A DNA stretch of 64,000 nt, taken from assembly GCA_964035545.1 (NCBI GenBank), contig OZ037765.1:32797004-32861003 (forward strand), written 5' to 3'. The position numbers were made by a program, and so were the translations under genes. Origin of the DNA: Bugula neritina (Eukaryota > Bryozoa > Gymnolaemata > Cheilostomatida > Bugulidae). Below are positions 45,875-55,651 of this stretch, piece after piece. The number at the start of each line of letters is the position of its first letter. The first letter of the stretch is position 1. Below the pieces are notes generated by a model. The model saw only the letters and a list, made by a program, of their open reading frames with translations, was not told the DNA's origin and made no database searches.

Positions 45875-46396
45875 TTAATTAGTTTTACTATTATAGTAAA
45901 GTTTTAAATATACGTAATCAAAAGGTAGCGCGTCAGTAGCGTATTCACTCGGTGTATTAACAAGAATTACGTCATCGGGTTTATGACTCGGATAAACGCT
46001 CGAAAGAGCTATTGTAAACGAAAAATTATTATTAGCGTTAACGATTTTATTAATATTTATTTTACTATACAGAACATTATGTTCAGCACCGCTAATATTA
46101 TAAAATATATTTTCTTTAGATTCGTCAAACGGATTTACGCTATTACGAATATGTAAACCTAATTTTTTATTAGTCCAATATTTTTCTTTAGTTTTATTAT
46201 TAGGTGAACTTTCGTTATAAAATTGTATTAACGCGTGCGTTATTTCTATAGATTTATCGACTAGATAATCATTAATTAAATCTACCGTAAAGCTATTAAT
46301 ATCTTCGTAATAATAAAATTCGCGTTTAGATATAATGCTCGTAATATACGCTTTATTAGTTGTTATATCGACTTTACTAAATTTATAAATATTCAT
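45875..46396 (-). CDS. Maverick unknown protein, tandem paralogue B
   Basis: Intact 173-residue frame, ATG at 46396 in the TATAAATG context, overlapping the end of the upstream paralogue (ATGA). Recognisable segments: YITSIISKREFYYYEDI, DYLVDKSIEITHALIQFYNE, SHKPDDVILVNTPSEYATDA, VYLKLYYN. No signal peptide or transmembrane helix; predicted mixed beta-rich soluble protein. It is last in the minus-strand gene order, next to the terminal repeat. Function not recognised. Confidence 0.7.
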   Translation of the reverse strand: MNIYKFSKVDITTNKAYITSIISKREFYYYEDINSFTVDLINDYLVDKSIEITHALIQFYNESSPNNKTKEKYWTNKKLGLHIRNSVNPFDESKENIFYNISGAEHNVLYSKININKIVNANNNFSFTIALSSVYPSHKPDDVILVNTPSEYATDALPFDYVYLKLYYNSKTN

Positions 46397-46919
46397 TTAT
46401 AATTATAATAAAGTTTTATTAATACGTAATGAAACGGTAACGCCGCGGCGGTTATTTCCCTAGCGGGAGTATGGGTTAAAATTACGTCACCGGGTTTATG
46501 ACTAGGATAAGTTTTTGATAACGTCATTGATATTGAAAAGTTTTTATTAGCTTCAATAATTTTATTAGCATTTATTTCGCTAAACGGAAGATCGTGTTTG
46601 CTACCGTTGTATCATAAAAAGTATTTTCATCGGCTCCACCGAATATTTCAACGCTATCTCGAACTTGTAAGCCTATTCGCTTATCAGTCCAATATAGTTC
46701 TTTAGTTCTGTGAGCGAGTTCGCCGTAAAATTGTATTAATATATTCTTTATTTCAATCGGTTCGTCAACTAAAAAATCTTTAATTAACGTACCTCCGAAT
46801 CCGCTAGAACTACCGTCATAATATATAAATTCTGATGGAATTACGATATTCGTAATATAAGGTTTTTCATTTATTATATTGGCTTTAGCCGAATTTCCAA
46901 AAATATAAACCGAACTCAT
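46393..46919 (-). pseudogene. Maverick unknown protein, tandem paralogue A (frameshifted)
   Basis: ATG at 46919 gives YITNIVIPSEFIYYDG, KDFLVDEPIEIKNILIQFYG and LYWTDKRIGLQVRDSVEIF, parallel to paralogue B. The frame ends at 46572. The rest of the homologous sequence, including SHKPGDVILTHTPAREI, lies in another frame down to 46393, so a frameshift near 46610 disrupts it. The pair arose by tandem duplication within the element. Confidence 0.7.
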
Positions 46920-47309
46920 TTATATTAGTAATTTATTTATAATTAATTGAGGCGACTCGTGTTTGAACATTTCTTTAAGCCAATATAAACACAAGTGTCC
47001 ACATATAACCGTCCCATACGGTTGCACACGTTCCGTATTATAAAATACTGGCGCCTTTAAATATTTCATTATTTCTAAAGGAGGATTTAGTCCAAAACTA
47101 TCGAAATAACATTTTATATTTCCGTTTTTGTACCAAGCGTCTCAATGAGTACCACCACCCATTAAATCGTCTAAATTTAATATACCGCATTTGTTTTTAC
47201 AAGGTTTATAAGGTAAATTATCTCTAGAAAATACTCCTCTAAAACGCGGTATTTTTAATTTTTTAATTGCGTTATCGATATCAATATTTGATAATGCTTT
47301 AAGTGTCAT
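46920..47309 (-). pseudogene. Maverick adenain-like cysteine protease, in-frame stop
   Basis: ATG at 47309 overlaps the end of the polymerase frame by 11 bp. 130 codons: RGVFSRDNLPYKP, GGGTH followed by TGA at 47142-47144 and DAWYK, then CYFDSFGLNPPLEI and VICGHLCLYWLKEM. The His before the stop and the Cys of ICGHLC are the expected catalytic pair of the adenovirus-type (Ulp1-like) maturation protease. In the family the stop position is normally Trp. This enzyme would process capsid proteins; this copy is inactive unless the stop is read through. Confidence 0.85.
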
Positions 47310-50300
47310 TTATATATCCGTAAGGAATTGTCGTAATACTGTCTTCTAATATAATTCTTTTATCGTCTTCGGCTGACAAGGCTACTTTGTTTATCGTTAC
47401 GGCGTACATCGTATGCTTATGACTTCTTAGTACGTTCATCGTTCTATGTTGGTCTCGTCGCGTTAATAAACATTCTTTATAATCGTCAAATGTTATACGA
47501 TTATTACGCGTAGTTTTAATAATTCCTTTACATTTTTTTTCTTCTACCGAGTTATCCATTTTATGCGAATATAACTTGGCTCTTAAACCTACAAACTCAG
47601 TAATTTGTTTTCCACCGGCTTCGTCCTTAAACATACCTATTACCTTTTTATTTACATTAGTTGGTAACAAGTGATTCTTAGGATAATTACTCGTGTCAAA
47701 TCTAGTTTTCACGTCTGGAGCTATATCCTTGTAAAAATCTTTCCTTTGAATATGATACATTAGACTATGAGTATCCGTAAACAATAATTGAGCTTTATTG
47801 CCGTATTTATAGGTTAAATATAATTGTAATGAAAGTTATACATAAGAGTTTTACTAATATCTAAAATTGCGGCTCCTAAATATACGGGTTTATCAAACTT
47901 TAATTTTGTTACGTTCATATGAACGGCTATAAGATTTTTGGAAAATATAGTGAAACTTTTAAAATTAGGTTGATTCGTTAATTTTTTAGCTTAGCTTTCA
48001 TTAGTAACTAATTTAATGTCAACTCTATTACGAATGTTTTCCATCGTTTCACCAAATACTGAATTATTCATAAGCTTAAAAAAGTCTTTTTCAAAATCGC
48101 TCGTAGCTAAAGTTCTTAGCTTAGTATTTAAATTTATATACTCTTTAAGTTTATCGGATTCGTTAAAGGTTATACCTCTATGAATTTTTGTTAGCTTTAA
48201 ACCGTATATAAGACATTGCTCTAATGCTCTATAGTGTATAACGTAATTTTTCTTATTATTTAAATTTGGAATTAAATTTTCTATTTTATCAATTGCTAAC
48301 CTTTCCGGACAAAACGGATAATCTTTATGTAAGTCATACAACTTTTTAGGATATTCTAAATCTACTTCTAAAAAGCTAGGCGGAAAGTTTTCACTTTTTT
48401 CCCAAGTCTCGACATCGTTTTTCAGTTATCCACTTAAAATTACCCGTTAGTAATTTTTGTGACATAGCCCATCCGTATAAATTATTAGCGTCCATGTACA
48501 TGATATAACTATCAGGCTCATCAGAGTTATAATTTTCCATATATTTATTATTAGCTTTAGCGTATCTATGACTAATCATACTTACACCACCTCTAATAGC
48601 TTTTTCAAAGAAAAGTAATTGCTCAACGTCGGTAATTGGATCTAATTCTAATTCCGTAGTTTTAGGCATAGCGTCCCACGATAGGCCGGGAGCCGTATAA
48701 TACCAAGCCGGATCTAACTTGTAGTGTTTAAGACATACGTCTCTAAAGTTTTCAAATACGTCAGCCAACTGTAACACATCGACTTTCATATATAAGTCGT
48801 GATAGTCTCTAAACGTTTCCATATTAAAAGTTTTCCAAACTTTTTGAGCGTGTGCGTAATCTTCGTCTGAAATACCTTGCTCGGTTAAACTCAAATAAAA
48901 CTTTTCTTCAGGCGGTAAAGACGTTTCATCCAACACGCTTAGATTATTAAAATAGTCATACGGAAATACTCCTTTTCTTAATAATAAGTTTAATTCGTTT
49001 TCGTTAAAATATTTTTTCAAATGTTTAAAATCGTCGCGTTTTAAATTCGCTACTAAGCTCGCTAAACTAGAACTCATAAATTTATACGAGTCTAAAAATC
49101 GAATTTCACGAGTAACTTTAACGTTTTTACCTTCTTTATTAGTAAATTCGTCTACTATTAGTTTTTTATTAAAAGATATATATTTTTCTTCGGTATTGGG
49201 TATACACGAAGGTTCACCGCCTAAATTTTTAATAAACAAGTGAGCGTCGTAACCGGACAAGTTATGAATAAACACCGGATAAAATTTTGGAACTTTATAA
49301 TTTAAGTTGCAATTATTATGCGCGGCTTCTCGATAATCTCCAGTTAAATGACAATGATCACGTACTTTATCATTATTTAATTCTTTTTCGCAAATATAAC
49401 AAATTCTTGCTTCTTGAAAAGATTCTTGTTCTTCACGGGTAAGTTTCATAGGTTTAGCGAACTTGTGTTTATTATATATTTTTGTAATTGTTTCTTCTAA
49501 ACTTCTCATAAATATTTCACCGATATCTTCATTTCGTTTAGTATAACTTACTTATTCGCATTCACCCGTAAAGGTTGCGATATAATATCCGAAACCGGAC
49601 GGTTCGTGTTGTTGATATTGATTAGTATAACTTTCTCGAGGATTAGGCTCACAATTTTGTATTGGTTTAGTAAAACATTCAAAGTCTGCGTAAATTATAA
49701 ACGGCACTCTCATATTACGACAATGATGGCTAGACTGAAATTTTATTTTATTCTCGAGCTTAGGAAAAACCGTAGTTACGCTATCGTTTGACAAGCACCA
49801 ATCTTGATGCTTTTTTAAAGATTCATTAGATCAAAACGAGTTCATACAATTTACGCAAATATGTTTAATATTAACACGTTCATTTATTTGCGAAGCGAGT
49901 AATCTACTTAAGTTTTTAATATACGCGTAATGTCTTTTTTCACCATCAGTTATATGAAGTAAATTTATAATTTTTCTCTGATTTTCAGATTTTTTCCACA
50001 AATTTATTATTTTACCATCCCACGTAAATACATTAATTCCGATATCAGGATTAGCGTTTTCAAAAGCGTCAATAGATTTTTTAGTAGCGAGAAATTCAAC
50101 GCCTTCCCACGATAATTATTTTATTAACGTGCTCTATATAGTTGGATATTCTTTCGGCATGCTCTTTAGGTGTATACATACCCGTTAAAACGGCCCACTT
50201 AAAGCACTCGTTATCTTTGTTTTTAGGATTTATTATGGCTTTTCTTTTTTTAATTTCTTCGAGAAGATCAATCCACGATGACCCATTAAAAAGTTTATAT

Positions 50301-50900
50301 TCATTAATGTTAATGTTTATTTTCTCAACGGGTTTAAATATCCAATTACTTCCTTTTGCGTTTAACGAAGCAAAATTTTCTTTTATACGTTCAATCATTT
50401 CATCGTATATTTTATCAACATTCGTAGACTCTAATATAGTTTCAACGTTTGATGTAAATGGCATAGTTTCTACGATAGTTTCACCAGTACTTACATTGTT
50501 TTTTTTCATTTCGCAATATATAAATATTTTAGCTTTTATAGTAGGTTTTAATAATTCTAATACATTTAATTTCACTAGTTTACTAAATGTGTCTATACTT
50601 AGGCAAACCCTTAATTTCATAAGTTTGAAACCAGCCTTTAGCCGCTTCATTTTTTAATACGGGATTAACATCATTAGATATTAATAAGTGTATGAGTTCA
50701 ACTCTTTTTAAACGAGAATATCGTTTTAAACCTTTTTGTTTGGCTATAAGTTTTAAGTCTTTAACGGATTTAAATTCATCCTCAACTTTTAATAACTGCA
50801 TAAAATTGGTTTTATTTGAACGGGAATATCCTTTGACTCCACGCTTTTTTGCTAACGTCGTTAGACTTTTAATCGTAAGTTTATTGGCGTTGTAATGCAT
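47299..50900 (-). pseudogene. Maverick DNA polymerase B (protein-primed type), fragmented
   Basis: Minus-strand pieces in order: 50900-50583 with two SAP-like helical units (LAKKRGVKGYSRSNK, IAKQKGLKRYSRLKRVELIH); 50650-50096 N-terminal domain (GSSWIDLLEEIKKRKAIINP); a Cys/His finger near 49850 (CVNCMNSF) with a stop inside; 49794-49552 exonuclease motif YADFEC; 49509-48391 with CYICEKELNNDKVRDHCH, HNLSGYDAHLFIKNL, FLDSYKFMSSSLASL and palm motif YMDANNLYGWAMSQ; 48341-47991 motif B KLMNNSVFGETMENIRNR; 47784-47299 motif C, here FTDTHS. The second Asp of motif C is His, removing a catalytic metal ligand. At least five frame breaks. Normally it would replicate the element from its termini. Confidence 0.92.
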
Positions 50901-51022
50901 TTATATATCATTTTCTTTAAATAGTATTATCGCTTATGTAAAATAAGAGATAATATTAAAAAATGCAATACAAATGCCAATAAACTTACGAGTGCCGTAT
51001 CACGCGAGCATATTCCCATTTA

Positions 51023-51217
51023 TTATTCTAACGTTTCTTTAACTATACTATTATTTTCTTCTTCGCGTTTATTATTCGCAACTCGAGCGTAAAATTTAGA
51101 TAATGAACGTCGTGAAGTATTTTTTATATTAAAATATTTATTAATTTTAGGAATGTGTTTTCTTTCCATTAAAGTAATATCATCAAAAGAAATATTATCT
51201 ATTAATCGTATAAACAT
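51023..51217 (-). CDS. Maverick small ORF, unknown (64 codons)
   Basis: Basic, Arg/Lys/Asn-rich product (MERKHIPKINKYFNIKN, RRSLSKFYARVANNKREEE). Start at 51217 lacks the TATAAATG context of the other genes. Could be a remnant. Function unknown. Confidence 0.35.
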   Translation of the reverse strand: MFIRLIDNISFDDITLMERKHIPKINKYFNIKNTSRRSLSKFYARVANNKREEENNSIVKETLE

Positions 51218-51337
51218 ATCCGGGGAGTGGTATATATTTCTTTTGTTTGGCTTTAGCTATTAAACGGTCAATCAGTATATTCCAGTTCATAACATAAAAT
51301 ATCGCGTTATAAAAAATCAATTTTTTGTATATAATAA

Positions 51338-51817
51338 ATGATAGCCAACAAATTTAGACGAGATAAAATTCAAGCGTTAAGCAATGATATGCAAGACATG
51401 GAAAATCGTTATTATAAAAAATTAAAAAAATATAGCGTTTTATCAACGGTTTTAAGAGTTTGCATAAGCGTAAGCGGTATAACTACGATTATATGTAGTA
51501 CCGATAGCGCCGCGTTATTAGGTACTGGTATAGGCGCGATAGCCGCAATTCCTCTTAGTATAATAAGCGGAGTAGCCGGAGTAATAACTACTGGTATTAC
51601 TTCGCGAGACGCTAAAGTGATTAAAAAAATGCAATTATATTTAGACACTCATTCGTTTATAAAAAAATCTAAATTAGAAATTGACGCTATGTTATCAAAA
51701 TATTTAAACGATGATTATATCGATGACGAAGAATATAGTTCTATAATTGAAAAATATAAAAACATTAACGCCGTAATAGCGGATAAAAAGTCTGAAATAA
51801 TTAATGCTCAATGTTAA
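51338..51817 (+). CDS. Maverick membrane protein, conserved unknown
   Basis: ATG at 51338 in TATATAATAAATG. 159 residues: basic N-terminus (KKLKKYSVLSTVLRV), a Gly/Ala-rich hydrophobic centre (about residues 37-92, GTGIGAIAAIPLSIISGVAG) able to form two transmembrane helices, and a helical C-terminus ending in a DDEEYSSIIEKYKNIN segment. Similar proteins with a paired hydrophobic hairpin and an ISDEEY-like tail recur in adintovirus/Maverick genomes. It is one of only two plus-strand genes, convergent with the capsid side and divergent from the polymerase. Intact. Confidence 0.65.
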   Translation: MIANKFRRDKIQALSNDMQDMENRYYKKLKKYSVLSTVLRVCISVSGITTIICSTDSAALLGTGIGAIAAIPLSIISGVAGVITTGITSRDAKVIKKMQLYLDTHSFIKKSKLEIDAMLSKYLNDDYIDDEEYSSIIEKYKNINAVIADKKSEIINAQC

Positions 51818-51868
51818 TTAATTACGTTACGTAATTAATTAAAAATGAAATATTAATTATTTAGGGCG

Positions 51869-52279
51869 TTATTTTTCTAATTCATTTAAGGTGTCATTTC
51901 TTCTTTTTTCTAATTCATTTTTAGCGTATTGTAATTTAGCTTCGCATGAGGGTATTCTAGTAAACATATATCTCAATAAGCTAATATTAATTTCTTGATC
52001 TATTACTTTAGTTTTATAAACAGTTTTCATTCTTAAATTTTTATTATCGTCTTTATAAATAATTTCTTTTTTATTAGCGTAAACGCATTCTTCAAGTATT
52101 CTAATTTTATTAGACAGGTTTTTTATTTCATCTAATATATCAAATTTTTTATAAATAATTTTTTCTTTCATATCACCGCTTTCGTATATTCGTTTTTCGG
52201 TATCACCATTTTTATAAATAGTTTTCCTAATTGGGGTGCCGTCGAGGCTTTGGTAAGTAATTTTTTTTACATCGGTCAT
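51869..52279 (-). CDS. Maverick unknown protein, coiled-coil tail
   Basis: ATG at 52279 in AATATAAATG. 136 residues with short beta-like repeats at the N-terminus (IRKTIYKNGDTEKRIYESGD, then MKEKIIYKK) and helical heptads after residue 45 (ILDEIKNLSNKIRILEE, LQYAKNELEKRR). The repeating KxIYKxGD pattern suggests a fibre- or shaft-like segment. Intact. Function unknown. Confidence 0.6.
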   Translation of the reverse strand: MTDVKKITYQSLDGTPIRKTIYKNGDTEKRIYESGDMKEKIIYKKFDILDEIKNLSNKIRILEECVYANKKEIIYKDDNKNLRMKTVYKTKVIDQEINISLLRYMFTRIPSCEAKLQYAKNELEKRRNDTLNELEK

Positions 52280-52302
52280 TTATATTAAAAATTATTCTTT
52301 AA

Positions 52303-52560
52303 CTATAATATCGCGCCTAAAATAGGAATACCTTTAAAAAGACTTTTTGGACCTAAAAGTAAACCTTTTCCAACTTTTTTATATTCCGAATTATTTAATA
52401 TATAATAGCCGTTACCTTTTATATAGTTAGGTTTTTTAACTTCCGTTAATGTAGCAGTTTTTCCATCAGGAGATACTTTAACTGAACACAAACACTCACC
52501 CCTTTTTAATGATAAACCTTTACCTTTTGATAAATATAAACCTTTACCTTTAATAATACT
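52303..52560 (-). pseudogene. Maverick small GKGL-repeat protein, 5' end lost
   Basis: The frame contains IIKGKGLYLSKGKGLSLKRG and ends KGLLLGPKSLFKGIPILGAIL. It opens only from a non-ATG codon inside the penton-like gene. A deletion appears to have fused the truncated penton end to this ORF. Small GKGL/IPILG-tailed proteins occur beside capsid genes in other Mavericks; role unknown. Confidence 0.5.
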
Positions 52561-53056
52561 TTCCGCATCCGATGTCCGTAACTTCGATATAAGGTTGATC
52601 GTATATTTTTGCGTCAAAACCTAAAACGTCTCTTATAGAATTTTCAACGGTAAAATCTATTTGATAATTAAGTTTTAATTTAAGTATAATCCTAAAAGTT
52701 ACTTTATTAGCTTGCAAAGTAATATCGTTTCTATTACCCCCCTCTTTTACTGTTTCATCTTGAATAGCTTGTTCTAATTGATCTAATTCATACACACTAA
52801 TTGGTAATGAAACTAAATACCACGTATTACCACCGTCTTTAGACCATCTATAGGAATTTCTATTGGTACTAATGTTTGGAAAAGAATAAAATGTATCTAA
52901 ACTGATAAGACACATTTCAAATTTTTTATTTTTATTTAATTCTATAGGTGGATTAAGTTGAGTAATTATTCTCGTTTTAGTATCGGTAACTCCTATAGTC
53001 ATAGTTTGTTTAGAGGCCGTATTATCGGCAATTTCTCGTAATAATTTGTTCTCCAT
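52550..53056 (-). pseudogene. Maverick penton-like (minor capsid) protein, C-terminus truncated
   Basis: ATG at 53056 in GTTATATAAATG. Segments typical of Maverick single jelly-roll proteins: TRIITQLNPPIELNKNKKFE, CLISLDTFYSFPNIS, and SIRDVLGFDAKIYDQPYIEV near the end. 168 residues; the family runs on past this point, so about a quarter appears missing. It would form vertices of the capsid. It lies directly downstream of the major capsid gene, the usual order. Confidence 0.78.
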
Positions 53057-54330
53057 TTATATAACTTTTAAATTATTTCCATCGGAAGTAAGAGACATAG
53101 TTTTATCGGACAAAATTAGCACGTAAGCTTGAGTGTTAGCTGGCACGTTTTGACTAAATTGAACTCTCAATTGAATATCGGCTACGCTATTTTTAAGAGT
53201 CTCGCTTTGCTTACTAACGTCTATTACGAAAAATGAATAAAGATCTTTATATTCCGAAGGTAATACGTTTGAATAAGCGTTTAGCTCGTTTATACCGTAA
53301 TAATCTCTGCAAAATTTTGAAGCGTCTCCGTAAATTCTACTAAACTTCATTTTAGCAAAATCTATGTCGTAATCAACCTCGGGATACCGCTCGCTATTTA
53401 ACATCGCGTATATGCTTTTAACGTTTTGTGATCGAATACGGCCAGATTAGTCGTTTGACTTTTCGTCTTATTCGTTTGAAAACTTACGATAATATAATTA
53501 GGTTTTTCCTTATCTCCTCTAGAACCCAAACGCCACGTAAAGTTAGTAGTTTGCGGTACTGAAATACTATCACACCATCTAGATCTATATATTATCGGCA
53601 GTTGAGTTTTACTTTCTACAATCTTATAAAACTTATTTTTCATTTCAAAGTCAGGAGTTATGTGAGGCACCCACCACGACACTTTATTCAACGTTATTTT
53701 TCCCGCATCTACACCGTTAGCTCTATAGATGGCGTTATCGTCGGTATCGCGTACTAGCGTAAGTTGATGTTTTATGCCGTACAAAACTTTTTCGTAATCG
53801 TCGGCAAAACCAAACAAATACCTAAGATTTACCCTAATACTAAAAGTTAATTTAGGGTCGGGCTTTTGTATCAAATAAACCTGACGAGCCGCGAAACCTA
53901 AATTAGTAGCTGCGGCTTCGTTACTAGTGTCTTTTGACCACAACTGGTTAAGACCTCTCGACTTACCGTAATCGTCGGGATAAGTTAGCAAACCCATCAT
54001 GGTCGAAGTGTGACCAGGATTATTTATATATTCCAAGTCGTGTCCGTCGAGTTGATACCTAATACTTTTAAACAAATAAGCCATACCGTTATTCGTTAAC
54101 GTTATTAAGTCGGCGTAGGCGTAAGCGGTTCCGTCGGCTTTAGTCAAACAACCTTCGATAATCAAATAACTTTTACTCGGCTGAACGTATAAATCTTGGT
54201 AATTAATAACTATTCTAATTTCACAGGGGTTATTTACATTCGTTCCCGTTACGGGTTCGTATTCATGTACCCGATCGCGCTCTACGCTCGTATCGGTTAC
54301 AATTTTTTGCGTAATGTTCAAAGAGTCTAT
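53057..54330 (-). pseudogene. Maverick double jelly-roll major capsid protein, frameshifted
   Basis: First frame (54321-53398): VHEYEPVTGTN, YLIIEGCLTKADG, NNGMAYLFKSIRYQLDG, RVNLRYLFGFADDYEKVLYG, KVSWWVPHITPDF. Second frame (53404-53057): LNSERYPEVDYDIDFAK, FSRIYGDASKFCRDYYG, VQFSQNVPANTQAYVLILSD. The two overlap by a few bases at 53400, so a single-base shift splits the gene. The codon after the upstream stop (54328-54330) is ATA in a TTTAAATA context where the other genes have TAAATG, so the start codon may also be lost. Total ~420 residues fits the family. Confidence 0.88.
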
Positions 54331-54410
54331 TTAAATAAGGAAAAAAGTTAATAAGCTATAGCTTGACCGGAACCTTCTAAAATATTACTAATATTATTTC
54401 GCACTCCGTT

Positions 54411-54677
54411 TTACGCTTGTCGTTCAACCAGTTGACTAAGCGTATTTAATACGGCTCGATTTTTAGCGTTTAATTTTTTCTTTCGACTTGACTTTTTTGA
54501 TATCGCGCTAATAATTTTTTCACCGGCCGCGTTACCGGCTTTAGCTATAGCCTTTTTACCTAATTCTCTTACGCTAGAATTACTAGCTATTTTGCTTACT
54601 AAATTCCTAATGGTGTCAAATATTCCACCACCGGCGTAGTGTCTTTGTAATCGTTGTCTTTTATCGTAAACATACAT
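54411..54677 (-). CDS. Maverick small basic amphipathic protein (core-peptide-like)
   Basis: ATG at 54677 in CTATAATAAATG. 88 residues: basic start (DKRQRLQRHYAGGGIFDTIR), amphipathic helix (NLVSKIASNSSVRELGKKAI), a KKSSRKKKLNAKNR cluster. The GGGIFDTI entry and amphipathic helix recall membrane-active or DNA-core peptides of adenovirus-like virions (pVI/pX); this is inference. The frame ends at TAA 54411-54413 but remains open for another 20 codons to 54349, so the stop may be secondary. Confidence 0.55.
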   Translation of the reverse strand: MYVYDKRQRLQRHYAGGGIFDTIRNLVSKIASNSSVRELGKKAIAKAGNAAGEKIISAISKKSSRKKKLNAKNRAVLNTLSQLVERQA

Positions 54678-54814
54678 TTATTATAGACGTAAAAGAATGT
54701 TTTATATTCGTCACGAATAATTTCTTTCATTCTAAGTAATTCGTCTAATATAGCTACGATTTCATTTTGTACACCCGTATGTCCGGCTTGAACGCTTGAA
54801 AATAAATGTTGAAG

Positions 54815-55486
54815 TCAGTCTACTAAAGCGTTGGGGTCTTGAGATAAATAAACTACTCCGCTTCCCCTCTTAGATATTTTACTATCGGCGCGTTTCGCTC
54901 TTTGCGGATATAATTGTTCCCAAATAGGTCTAACGATACGTCTCCACTTTTCACTATTCTTATCCTTAGAACTGTGTTTACTTTGATATATAGCGCCGCT
55001 ATTATCGAGTATATTAGCGTAATTCGCTAAATCATTATCATCGTATCCTATCGGCGTTTTACGCGTTAAAAGACTTAAAAGTCCTCTAGTCGCTTGATAT
55101 TCTTCGCCGTTAAAAATTATTTTACCATCGTTAAAGCTTATAGGTTTAGTACCGATAACGTGTCTATTACCGTCCCACTTTACGTTATAAGTGCCGGGTT
55201 CTAATCCCGCTAAAGCGTTTTGTGTAAATTCGTCCAAATTTATAACTCCGTCAGTTATAGCCGGTTGAACGTTATAATTGGGTAATGTAAGTAATTGTTT
55301 TAACGCGTCAGTCGTTTGCGCTTGCGAAGTCGTTACTGGTTTAAAATATTTTTCTTGAGCCATTGCGGCATTTAATTCTTGCTCGCGTTCTCGTTTAAAA
55401 TTTTCTTTTATTCTATTCTTTCGAGAAATAAAATGTTGTACGATCTTATCTCTTTTTATCAGGTCATCAATCTTTAAATAACTCAT
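54815..55486 (-). pseudogene. Maverick conserved unknown protein, nonsense-truncated
   Basis: ATG at 55486 in CTATATAAATG. 223 residues: charged helical start (YLKIDDLIKRDKIVQHFISR), VNLDEFTQNALAG-like acidic segment, PGTYNVKWDGNRH, YQATRGLLSLLTRKTP, and YLSQDPNALVD at the end. The ATRGLLSLLT and DPNxLVD motifs recur in a widely distributed Maverick ORF of unknown role. The TGA at 54815-54817 falls immediately after LVD where the family continues, and the frame stays open for over 40 codons beyond, so this is a nonsense mutation, plausibly CGA to TGA. Confidence 0.75.
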
Positions 55487-55496
55487 TTATATAGAC

Positions 55497-55650
55497 ACAA
55501 ATTTGTGTCCACTTTTGTGTCTAGTGTCCACTTTTGTGTCCATTTTTGTGTCTAGTGTCCACATTTGTGTCCACTTTTGTGTCCAGTGTCCACATTTGTG
55601 TCCACTTTTGTGTCCAGTGTCCACATTTGTGTCCACTTTTGTGTCCAGTG
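55497..55650. repeat. 31-bp minisatellite between Maverick genes
   Basis: Unit AGTGTCCACATTTGTGTCC + ACTTTTGTGTCC, with starts at 55523, 55554, 55585, 55616 and 55647. Unit length is not a multiple of three, so open frames across it (both strands) are not genes. Confidence 0.93.
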
Positions 55651-55651
55651 T

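Noticed and set aside
50142-50657. 171-codon hydrophobic plus-strand frame
   Set aside because: Exact antisense of the polymerase N-terminal domain, which has clear family motifs.
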